A DNA stretch of 5,728 bases from Gemmatimonadota bacterium (lineage in GTDB: Bacteria; Gemmatimonadota; Gemmatimonadetes; Gemmatimonadales; GWC2-71-9). Position 1 is the stretch's first letter. Every line of letters begins with the position of its first letter. Where the stretch lies: contig JAHEFN010000165.1 of the NCBI GenBank assembly GCA_024640185.1, positions 1-5,728 of the forward strand, read 5' to 3'. Positions 1-5,728 of the stretch are shown in pieces. Under the pieces are notes generated by a model, which worked only from the letters and a program-made list of their open reading frames with translations, did not search any database and was not told where the DNA came from. A program made the translations under genes and the position numbers.

Positions 1-360
1 CCGGTGGCCGACGAGCTGGTGATGATGGGGCGCGGCGGAAATCTCACCGTCATGCCGCTCATTGGGCCGGCCCGCGTGGTGCTGACTCGCGAGGCCGACG
101 GCCTCCATGGCCTTGGACGGCCGGGCTGGTCCGACGACGGTCGAGCGATCTTCTTCACGGCACTGGCACTGGACGCCGAGGACAACCCCGGACTCTACCG
201 GGTGGCTGCCACGGGCGGGGTGCCCACCCTGTTGATCGCTCTCGATGAGCCCAGGTGGTCGGTCCGAGAATTTACTGCCGTGGACCGGCGCGGCACGGCG
301 TACTTCTCCCTCAGTGAGATCGAGAGCGACATCTGGGTCGCCGACCTGGTGGCGCAGTGA
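1..360 (+). CDS. C-terminal end of a TolB/PD40-type beta-propeller protein (5' partial)
   Basis: The reading frame is open from the first base and stops at TGA 358-360, giving 119 residues. A GTG at 4-6 lies in this frame, but no ribosome site can be seen and the protein reads as the end of a larger one, so I treat the gene as entering from the left. Visible blade signatures are WSDDGRAIFF at residues 43-52, of the PD40 W-S-x-D-G-x type, followed by a strand ending LYRVAATGG, and a final ESDIWVADL near residues 108-116. A closing strand of the form SDIW-x-x-DL is common at the end of propellers fused to Ser/Thr kinases in Gemmatimonadota-like genomes. The upstream part could therefore be a third receptor kinase, but a stand-alone TolB-like or peptidase-associated propeller is equally possible from this fragment. 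The next gene starts 49 bases downstream on the same strand, so co-transcription is possible. Coding status is well supported; the full identity is not. Confidence 0.75.
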   Translation, partial: PVADELVMMGRGGNLTVMPLIGPARVVLTREADGLHGLGRPGWSDDGRAIFFTALALDAEDNPGLYRVAATGGVPTLLIALDEPRWSVREFTAVDRRGTAYFSLSEIESDIWVADLVAQ

Positions 361-400
361 TCCACACCGCCGGCTTCCCCTCCCCGCACCACCCTATTTC

Positions 401-404
401 GGAG
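401..404 (+). promoter_or_regulatory. Ribosome binding site for the secreted NTF2-fold gene
   Basis: GGAG lies five bases before the GTG at 410-412. It decides the start: the frame remains open upstream to a possible ATG at 245, but that extension overlaps the end of the previous gene and would bury the signal peptide in mid-protein. The GTG start puts the signal peptide at the very N-terminus. Confidence 0.7.
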
Positions 405-409
405 ACGCC

Positions 410-850
410 GTGACCACTCGCCTCTCTTTCGCCGTGCTGTTGGCACTCACCCCGTCGCTCGCCGCCCAGGGCACTGACTCCACCGCCGTCGCAGGAACCG
501 TCCGGGCCTACCACGCCGCCCTGGCCTCCGGCGACTCGCTGGCCGCCCTGCGGCTCCTCGCTCCCGACGCGGTGATCCTCGAGAGCGGCGGGATGGAGAG
601 CCGCGCCGAGTACCGCTCCCATCACCTGCCGGCCGACATCGACTTCGCCCGGGCGGTGCCGAGTGTCCGGGGCGAGATCGCGGTCACGGTTCACGGCGAC
701 GTCGCCTGGGCCTCCTCCACCTCCACCACCGAGGGGATGCTCGGCGAGCGGAAGATCAACTCCGTCGGCGCCGAACTGATGGTCCTCTCCCGCACTCCCA
801 CCGGCTGGGTGATCCGCGCGATCCACTGGTCGTCACGGAACACGCGGTAG
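410..850 (+). CDS. Secreted SnoaL/DUF4440-like (NTF2-fold) protein
   Basis: The product has 146 residues, read from GTG 410 to TAG 848-850. Residues 1-19 form a signal peptide: a short charged start (TTR), a hydrophobic stretch (LSFAVLLAL), then PSLAA before Q20, a likely signal peptidase I site; there is no lipobox cysteine. The mature part of about 127 residues fits the size of a single NTF2-like fold. An N-terminal helix around residues 27-50 (VAGTVRAYHAALASGDSLAA) is followed by LLAPDAVILESGG, then strands ending with GAELMVLSRTPTGWVIRAIHWSSR at 120-143. This order of helix, 'L-x-P-D-A-V', and a closing 'GW-x-I-x-x-x-HWS' strand is typical of the SnoaL-like/DUF4440 families. These families include ketosteroid isomerase-type enzymes and many non-enzymatic binding proteins, so I assign no reaction. 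The protein should act in the periplasm or outside the cell. It sits between two genes for propeller proteins, which may be meaningful or incidental. Confidence 0.85.
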   Translation: MTTRLSFAVLLALTPSLAAQGTDSTAVAGTVRAYHAALASGDSLAALRLLAPDAVILESGGMESRAEYRSHHLPADIDFARAVPSVRGEIAVTVHGDVAWASSTSTTEGMLGERKINSVGAELMVLSRTPTGWVIRAIHWSSRNTR

Positions 851-891
851 GGGAAGCCGAGCAGTCACCTCGACTGGTGTTGCCTCGCTCA

Positions 892-916
892 GGGGGTATT
901 TTCCCTCGTCACCCCC
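892..916. other. Weak hairpin in the gap before the first kinase
   Basis: GGGGGT at 892-897 can pair with ACCCCC at 911-916 around a 13-base loop holding the only AT-rich run of the gap (TATTTT, 897-902). An alternative pairing of AGGG 891-894 with CCCT 903-906 competes with it. Just upstream, CACC 866-869 can pair with GGTG 876-879, flanked by GAGC 859-862 and GCTC 887-890. No T-run follows, so this is not a classical intrinsic terminator. Short G and C runs pair easily by chance in DNA this rich in GC. It may be a weak terminator, a structured leader, or nothing. The rest of 851-967 holds no gene; TATTTT could serve as a -10 element, but I find no acceptable -35 at 16-18 bases upstream. Confidence 0.2.
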
Positions 917-954
917 GCCCATCCAGAGTCCCACGAACCGACCACCGTAGTGCC

Positions 955-958
955 GGAG
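955..958 (+). promoter_or_regulatory. Ribosome binding site selecting ATG 968 for the first kinase
   Basis: GGAG stands nine bases before ATG 968-970. A GTG at 950-952 in the same frame would add six residues (VPELSC), but the bases before it (CCACGAACCGACCACCGTA) show no purine-rich ribosome site, and the GGAG would then lie inside the coding region. The ATG start also gives the short lead into the kinase fold seen in the downstream paralogue. Confidence 0.65.
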
Positions 959-967
959 CTGTCCTGC

Positions 968-3634
968 ATGCCGAATGACATCGCCCGCCTGACCGAGATC
1001 CTTGCCGACCGCTACCGCATCGAGCGTGAGCTGGGAGAGGGCGGCATGGCCACGGTCTACCTGGCCAAGGACCTCAAGCACGAGCGGATGGTGGCACTCA
1101 AGGTCCTCAAGCCGGAGCTCTCGGCGGTGATCGGTGCCGAACGCTTTTTGGTCGAGATCAAGACCACCGCCAACCTGCAGCACCCGCACATCCTGCCGCT
1201 CCACGACTCGGGTGAGGTCGACGGCACCGTCTTCTACGTGATGCCGTACGTCGAGGGCGAGTCGCTCCGCGACCGGCTCGACCGGGAGAAGCAGCTCTCG
1301 ATCGCCGATGCGGTGCGACTCGCCACCGAGATCGCGGGGGCGCTCGACTACGCCCACCGCCACGACGTGGTCCACCGCGACATCAAGCCCGAGAACATCC
1401 TCCTCAACGAGAGCGGGATGGCGCTGGTGGCCGACTTCGGGATTGCACTCGCCGCCAGCAAGAGCGAAGGCAGCACTCGGATGACCGAGACCGGGATGTC
1501 GCTTGGCACCCCGCACTACATGTCTCCCGAGCAGGCGATGGGCGAGCGGACGCTCGACGCCCGCACCGACGAGTACGCCCTCGGCTGCGTCCTCTACGAG
1601 ATGCTGACCGGGGAGCCGCCGTTCACTGGCCCGACCGCCCAGGCGGTGGTGGCCCGGGTGATGACCGAGGAGCCTCGCGGGCTCACCATCCAGCGGAAGA
1701 CCGTGCCGGCGAATGTCGAGGCGGCGGTGGTCAAGGCGCTTTCGAAGTTGCCGGCCGACCGGTTCGAGAGTGCCAAGGCGTTCGCCGAGGCGCTGGGCCG
1801 CTCCGAGTTTGGAACGGGGTCGATCACGGCGGCGCGGTCGGTGGTGCGGGGTACCCCGCAGCGGGCCGCCGCGACGGTGCCGTGGATCGTGGCGGCAGTG
1901 GCCATGGCGGCCGCGGTCTGGGGGTGGCTCGGTCGCCCGACACCAGAAGGCCCCACCCGCCAATACGTCTCCCTCGGTGACTCTCTCGTGGCCGACGACT
2001 TTTCCAGGCCGATCGCGATCTCCGCCGATGGCGCCTCGCTGGTGATCCGGGACTCGACCGATGCCGGGATGCTCTGGCTCAAGACCCGAGGCGAGCTCGA
2101 GGCCGTCCCGATCACCGGCACCGAGGGTGCCGTCAACCCGGCGATCTCGCCAGACGGGCAGTGGATCGCGTTCATCGCCAACGGCCAGCTCAAGAAGATC
2201 CGGCCGGCCGGCGGCACCGCCATCACCCTTGCCGATTCGGCGGACGGCGGCCTCGGCGGGGTCTCATGGATCGACGACAACACCCTCGCCTATGTCGGGC
2301 CGACCCTCTCGATGCTCTCGACCGTCCCGGCGGCGGGTGGGGCACCGACGGTCGTCATGGACGCCGCCTTCCTGCGCGGGTTCGGCCTTGGGCGACCAAA
2401 CCCACTGCCGGGTGGCAAGGGCGTGCTTTTCGCCGCCTGCTCCTCGGGATGCGTCATCCAAGACCTCTATGTCATGGAGTTTGGCGCGGAGCCGATCCGG
2501 CTGCTCCAGGACGCAGGCGATGCCTGGATCCTCCCCGGTGGCGACCTCTTCTACATCCGGCGTGACGGGGCTGGCCTCGTCGCCCCCTTTGACCTGGGGA
2601 AACTCGAGATCACCGGGGCGGCGATCCCGGCCATCGACGGGGTGGCCCTCGACACCAGGGCGTCGATGCCACAACTCGCCTGGTCGCGGTCTGGGCGGGT
2701 GGTCTACCGCCGCGGTGGCGACGCCGAAAACGTGCAGCGCGAAGTGCTCCGGGTCGATCGACAGGGCCGGGTGACCCCCATCGATACCGCATGGGAGCCG
2801 TCGGCCAACTCCCTCGCCCTCTCGCCGAGCGGCGATCGACTGGCCGTCGGCATCGGGCTCACCAGCGGGGCCCTCGGGATCTGGATCAAGCAGCTCCCGA
2901 AGGGTCCCTTCTCCCGACTGACCTTCGAGGGGCAGGATCGCCGGCCGACCTGGTCGCCCGACGGCGAGCTGGTGGCATTCGTGCGGGACTCGGGCAACGG
3001 CGGCAGCGTCTTCGTCCGCCGGGTCGATGGGGGGAGCGCCGAGCGTGAGCTGGCTCGGCTTGATCGTCCGGTGCAGGAGGTGACCTGGAGCCCGGATGGC
3101 GCCTGGATCGTGATGCGGACCGACAACGGTGCCGCCGGGGCGGGTGACCTCGTCGCGGTGCGCACCGACGGCGACACCACCGCGGTGCCACTCGCCGACA
3201 GCCGGTTCTCCGAAATGCATCCGGCGATCTCCCCCGACGGCCAATGGCTGGCCTACGCTTCGAATCAGACCGGATCCTCGGAGATCTATGTCCGTCCGTT
3301 CCCCGGGCCGAGCGACCGGCAATGGCAGGTCTCCAACGGTGGGGGGATGTTGCCCAGGTGGTCGTCGAACAGTCGGGAGCTCTATTTCATCAATGGCAGC
3401 CGGCTGATGGCGGCGACCGTGGACGTCTCCAATGGCTTTGCGGCCAGCCGGATCACCACGCTCTTCGGGGTGTCGGCCTATGCGATCGACGTCTTCCACC
3501 AGAGCTACGATGTGCTCCCGGGCGACGGCGGCTTCCTGTTCATGCAGATCCCGCGATCCGACCGGTCGTCGGCCCCCCCGCTGATCGAGATCACCGACTG
3601 GTTCGCCGACCTCGAACAGCGTACGCAGGAGTAG
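968..3634 (+). CDS. Transmembrane Ser/Thr protein kinase with C-terminal PD40/TolB-like beta-propeller (complete)
   Basis: The product is 888 residues, Pkn/PknB-like (Hanks type), and should phosphorylate Ser/Thr on itself and on unknown cytoplasmic targets. The kinase spans about residues 16-275: glycine loop GEGGMATV 23-30, beta3 lysine K45 in VALK, likely helix-C glutamate E63, catalytic HRDIKPEN 136-143 with D138, DFG 156-158, a Thr-rich activation loop (TRMTETGMSLGT 170-181) and SPE 186-188. It is an RD kinase with no key residue missing, so it should be active and switched by loop phosphorylation. One hydrophobic helix lies at 303-321. The remaining ~565 residues form a propeller with PD40-type S-x-D-G turns at 351-355, 393-397, 619-622, 662-666, 707-711 and 754-758, plus the strand YASNQTGSSEIYVRPFPG. 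By topology it should face the periplasm as the sensor; the ligand is unknown. The only ectodomain cysteines are C491 and C495 (CSSGC). The next kinase starts 7 bases downstream. Start choice is explained at the 955 ribosome site. Confidence 0.93.
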   Translation: MPNDIARLTEILADRYRIERELGEGGMATVYLAKDLKHERMVALKVLKPELSAVIGAERFLVEIKTTANLQHPHILPLHDSGEVDGTVFYVMPYVEGESLRDRLDREKQLSIADAVRLATEIAGALDYAHRHDVVHRDIKPENILLNESGMALVADFGIALAASKSEGSTRMTETGMSLGTPHYMSPEQAMGERTLDARTDEYALGCVLYEMLTGEPPFTGPTAQAVVARVMTEEPRGLTIQRKTVPANVEAAVVKALSKLPADRFESAKAFAEALGRSEFGTGSITAARSVVRGTPQRAAATVPWIVAAVAMAAAVWGWLGRPTPEGPTRQYVSLGDSLVADDFSRPIAISADGASLVIRDSTDAGMLWLKTRGELEAVPITGTEGAVNPAISPDGQWIAFIANGQLKKIRPAGGTAITLADSADGGLGGVSWIDDNTLAYVGPTLSMLSTVPAAGGAPTVVMDAAFLRGFGLGRPNPLPGGKGVLFAACSSGCVIQDLYVMEFGAEPIRLLQDAGDAWILPGGDLFYIRRDGAGLVAPFDLGKLEITGAAIPAIDGVALDTRASMPQLAWSRSGRVVYRRGGDAENVQREVLRVDRQGRVTPIDTAWEPSANSLALSPSGDRLAVGIGLTSGALGIWIKQLPKGPFSRLTFEGQDRRPTWSPDGELVAFVRDSGNGGSVFVRRVDGGSAERELARLDRPVQEVTWSPDGAWIVMRTDNGAAGAGDLVAVRTDGDTTAVPLADSRFSEMHPAISPDGQWLAYASNQTGSSEIYVRPFPGPSDRQWQVSNGGGMLPRWSSNSRELYFINGSRLMAATVDVSNGFAASRITTLFGVSAYAIDVFHQSYDVLPGDGGFLFMQIPRSDRSSAPPLIEITDWFADLEQRTQE
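1874..1930 (+). other. Predicted membrane-spanning segment of the first kinase
   Basis: Residues 303-321 (TVPWIVAAVAMAAAVWGWL) are uninterrupted hydrophobic or small residues with Trp near both ends. Arginines at 290, 294 and 299 precede it, consistent with a cytoplasmic N-terminal side (positive-inside rule). It separates the kinase from the propeller. Confidence 0.85.
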
Positions 3635-3637
3635 GGA
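3627..3637 (+). promoter_or_regulatory. Ribosome binding site of the second kinase, overlapping the stop of the first
   Basis: AGGAG at 3627-3631 runs into the TAG stop at 3632-3634, and GGGA follows at 3634-3637; they lie 10 and 4 bases before GTG 3642. A ribosome finishing the first kinase would sit over this site, which favours translational coupling. No separate promoter fits in the 7-base gap; an internal one within the first kinase gene cannot be excluded. Confidence 0.6.
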
Positions 3638-3641
3638 CCCG

Positions 3642-5728
3642 GTGACCATCGACCGACTCAACGCCGCCCTCGCCGGTCGCTACGCGATCGAGCGCGAGCT
3701 GGGCGCCGGCGGGATGGCCACCGTCTACCTCGCCGAGGACCTCAAGCACCAACGCAAGGTCGCCATCAAGGTGCTGCGCGAGGACCTCGCCGCCTCGCTC
3801 GGCGCCCCGCGCTTCCTCCGCGAGATCCAGATCGCCGCCCAGCTCCAGCACCCCAACATCCTCCCGCTGCTCGACTCCGGCGACGCCGATGGCTTCCTCT
3901 TCTACGTGATGCCGTTCGTGGCCGGGCAGTCGCTCCGCGAGCGGATCACTCGTGAGGGGGAGCTTCCCGTGGTCGAGGCGGTGCGCCTCCTGGTGGAGGT
4001 GGTCGACGCACTCCACCACGCCCACGAGCACGGGGTGGTCCACCGCGACGTCAAGCCCGACAACGTGATGCTCTCCGGGCGCCATGCCCTGATGACCGAC
4101 TTCGGGGTGGCCAAGGCCATCAGCGAGGCGACCGGCGGCAACCTCGTCACCACCCTCGGCGTGGCGCTCGGCACCCCGACGTACATGTCACCAGAGCAGG
4201 CGGCTGCCGATCCGCATGTCGACCACCGAAGCGACCTCTACGCCGTCGGGGTGATGGCCTACGAGCTGCTGACCGGCCAGCCGCCGTTCACCGGCGCCAC
4301 CCCGCAGCAGGTCCTGGCTGCCCACGTGACCCAGGCGCCGGACCCGGTCTCGAAGCGGCGCCCGGCGATCCCGCCGGCGCTCGAGGCGATCGTGATGCGC
4401 TGCCTCGCCAAGCGCTCCGCCGATCGATTCCAGAGCGCGGGGGAGCTGCTCCAGCAGCTCGAGCCGCTTGCCACCCCGAGTGGAGGGACCACGCCCTACG
4501 GCACCGTCCCGATCACCGTGGCCCGGCCCGGGGCGGGGCGCCGGGTCGCCCTCGTGGCCGGTGGGGTGGCGGTGCTCGCCGCCCTCGGCTGGGCCGGCTG
4601 GCAGACGACCCGGGATCGGCCGCTGGTGATTCGCACCGAGAACATGCGGCAGGTGACCCGCGACCCAGGGCTCGAGCTCTTCGTCGCCATCTCGCCCGAC
4701 GGCCGCGAGGTGGCCTACCAAGTGGGGCCGACCCGCTGGTCGAGTCATGTCGAGGTGCGCGACATCGCCGGGGGGAGTGCCGTGCCGCTCACAGCCGACT
4801 GGGCGGGGAGCCAGGTGAATCCACTGTGGAGCCCCGACGGGCGCAGCATCGTGGTCCTGAACATCCGGCCGACTGCCGACCATGGTGCCGGCTTCTGGCG
4901 GGTGCCGCGACTCGGCGGGCAGGCGATGGCGCTCGACTCGGTCGACCTGGTCGAGATCCAGGGGGGCACGCGCATCGTCATCGACACGGTGGCGCAATTG
5001 GTGCGATTCCTCCGGCCCTCCGGGGAGGAGCTCTACACCGCCAGGTGGACCCAGCAGGAGCACTCCGCAGCGTGGCGCCTGGATTCGGCGGTGGCCTTCG
5101 TGCGGGGGAACAGCGATTACGTCAACGACTTCTACGGCAACCTCGCGCCGAGCAGCATCTGGGTGGTACAGCCCGGTGGCGAGGAGGTGCTGGTCTCCGA
5201 CACGACCTCGCTCAACATGTCGCCGCGGTGGCTCCCCGATGGGACGCTCCTCTACGTCTCGAACCGGCAGGGGGCGCTCGACATCTACGCCCAGCGCCTC
5301 GGCCGCGATGGCGCCCCGCGGGGCGAGCCGATCCAGCTGACGACCGGCCTCGGTGCCTTCTCGATCTCGGTCTCCGCCGACGGGGGCACCCTCGCCTACG
5401 ACCGCTTCAGGCTCCGGCGGAACGTCTATGCCATCGAGATCCCGACGGGCGATCCGGTCTCGATCCGGGAGGCGCGGCCGGTCACGAGTGGTGACCAGGT
5501 GATCGAGACCCTCGACCTCTCCGATGATGGGCAGCTCCTGATCCACGACTCAAACCTCGAGGGCAACCAGGACCTCTACATCCAGCCCCTGGCCGGCGGC
5601 GCCCCCCGGCGGGTGACCCGCGACCCGGGCGACGACTTCTCGCCGGATCTCTCGCACGACGGCAGCGAGATCGTCTTCCATTCGACCCGCGGCAGTTCGC
5701 GCGACATCTACTACATCCGGAGCGACGG
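3642..5728 (+). CDS. Transmembrane Ser/Thr protein kinase with TolB/PD40-like beta-propeller (3' partial)
   Basis: The frame opens with GTG 3642 and has no stop through 695 codons to the window edge. It is a paralogue of the kinase just upstream. Kinase motifs: glycine loop GAGGMATV 21-28, K43 in VAIK, likely helix-C glutamate E61, HRDVKPDN 134-141, DFG 153-155, activation-loop threonines at 164, 170, 171 and 178, and SPE 183-185. All catalytic residues are present. One membrane helix lies at 302-320 (VALVAGGVAVLAALGWAGW), preceded by arginines. The outer part carries PD40-type turns at 350-354, 396-400, 530-534, 577-581, 626-630 and 670-674, and strands such as LDIYAQRL, QDLYIQPLAGG and RDIYYIRSDG. 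The last blades (VTRDPGDDFSPDLSHDGSEI) look like classic TolB repeats. The ectodomain seen so far has no cysteine and little resemblance to the upstream propeller. A few dozen to about 200 residues are probably missing, judging from the upstream protein. Its ligand and substrates cannot be named from sequence. Confidence 0.92.
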   Translation, partial: MTIDRLNAALAGRYAIERELGAGGMATVYLAEDLKHQRKVAIKVLREDLAASLGAPRFLREIQIAAQLQHPNILPLLDSGDADGFLFYVMPFVAGQSLRERITREGELPVVEAVRLLVEVVDALHHAHEHGVVHRDVKPDNVMLSGRHALMTDFGVAKAISEATGGNLVTTLGVALGTPTYMSPEQAAADPHVDHRSDLYAVGVMAYELLTGQPPFTGATPQQVLAAHVTQAPDPVSKRRPAIPPALEAIVMRCLAKRSADRFQSAGELLQQLEPLATPSGGTTPYGTVPITVARPGAGRRVALVAGGVAVLAALGWAGWQTTRDRPLVIRTENMRQVTRDPGLELFVAISPDGREVAYQVGPTRWSSHVEVRDIAGGSAVPLTADWAGSQVNPLWSPDGRSIVVLNIRPTADHGAGFWRVPRLGGQAMALDSVDLVEIQGGTRIVIDTVAQLVRFLRPSGEELYTARWTQQEHSAAWRLDSAVAFVRGNSDYVNDFYGNLAPSSIWVVQPGGEEVLVSDTTSLNMSPRWLPDGTLLYVSNRQGALDIYAQRLGRDGAPRGEPIQLTTGLGAFSISVSADGGTLAYDRFRLRRNVYAIEIPTGDPVSIREARPVTSGDQVIETLDLSDDGQLLIHDSNLEGNQDLYIQPLAGGAPRRVTRDPGDDFSPDLSHDGSEIVFHSTRGSSRDIYYIRSD
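4545..4601 (+). other. Predicted membrane-spanning segment of the second kinase
   Basis: Residues 302-320 are hydrophobic with two Trp at the outer end, flanked by RR (300-301) on the kinase side. Kinase inside and propeller outside is the expected topology, matching the upstream paralogue. Confidence 0.85.

Noticed and set aside
395..400. TATTTC as a -10 promoter element for the secreted-protein gene
   Set aside because: It lies 10 bases before the start codon, so transcription would begin at or after the ribosome site, and no -35 partner is visible.
245..409. N-terminal extension of the secreted protein from ATG 245
   Set aside because: It overlaps the end of the preceding gene by 116 bases, has no propeller or signal features, and would bury a clear signal peptide. 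GTG 410 with GGAG is the better start.
892..916. Intrinsic terminator after the secreted-protein gene
   Set aside because: The stem is only 6 bp with a 13-base loop and no following T-run; kept only as a weak structural feature.
1230..1247. 18-base exact repeat with 3898-3915 as a mobile-element or recombination repeat
   Set aside because: Both copies encode the same conserved kinase strand (FYVMP) and reflect paralogy, not a separate repeat element.
833..1963. Long open frame on the - strand (376 codons) opposite the first kinase
   Set aside because: It lies wholly opposite conserved kinase motifs; its product is rich in Arg, His, Gly and Asp with no recognisable domain, as expected from the mirror of GC-rich codons.
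2061..2774. Second + strand frame (237 codons) inside the first kinase gene
   Set aside because: A +1-type shadow very rich in Ser, Arg and Pro; the main frame continues without interruption through the region with propeller motifs, so there is no frameshift or nested gene.
2264..3661. Long open frame on the - strand (465 codons) opposite the propeller of the first kinase
   Set aside because: The + strand frame shows repeated S-P-D-G propeller turns throughout, whereas the mirror product is low-complexity Arg/Pro/Gly/Asp with no domain. It is long only because stop codons are rare in the mirror of GC-ending codons.
4188..5546. Long open frame on the - strand (452 codons) opposite the second kinase
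   Set aside because: Same pattern: it covers conserved kinase and propeller coding sequence, and its product (ERPIGEPPRRHVERG-type) resembles no family.

Overview
The window is GC-rich, gene-dense bacterial DNA with every supported gene on the + strand. The kinase openings (LADRYRIERELGEGGMATVYLA and AGRYAIERELGAGGMATVYLA), fused through one membrane segment to a C-terminal PD40/TolB-like propeller, are the style I associate with Gemmatimonadota. Acidobacteriota carry a similar architecture but usually with a different kinase opening. The phylum assignment is inference from protein style only; there is no rRNA or marker gene here.

Layout: (1) 1-360, the last 119 codons of a gene entering from the left, the end of a TolB/PD40-type beta-propeller that could itself be the tail of another receptor kinase. 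(2) 410-850, a small secreted protein with a signal peptide and a SnoaL/DUF4440-like (NTF2-fold) domain. (3) 851-967, a 117-base gap with a weak hairpin and no convincing promoter. (4) 968-3634, a complete 888-residue transmembrane Ser/Thr kinase with a beta-propeller outside the membrane. (5) 3642 to the right edge, a second kinase-propeller protein that starts 7 bases after the first stops and is cut off by the window after 695 codons.

How they may work together: both kinases have complete catalytic motif sets (glycine loop, beta3 Lys, HRD, DFG, SPE) and a single predicted membrane helix just after the kinase, so the propeller should lie in the periplasm or outside and the kinase in the cytoplasm. 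The two kinase domains are clearly paralogous while their propellers differ strongly, as expected if duplicated receptors diverged in what they sense. The 7-base spacing and a ribosome site overlapping the stop suggest that the two kinases are co-transcribed and translationally coupled. The small exported NTF2-fold protein could be an unrelated passenger or a partner acting in the same compartment as the propellers; the sequence cannot decide.

I see no RNA genes, CRISPR arrays, insertion sequences, phage genes or att sites. The long open frames on the - strand opposite the kinases are mirror frames of GC-rich coding DNA and are not annotated. The whole window is probably an ordinary lineage-specific receptor-kinase cluster, with a few details worth checking.
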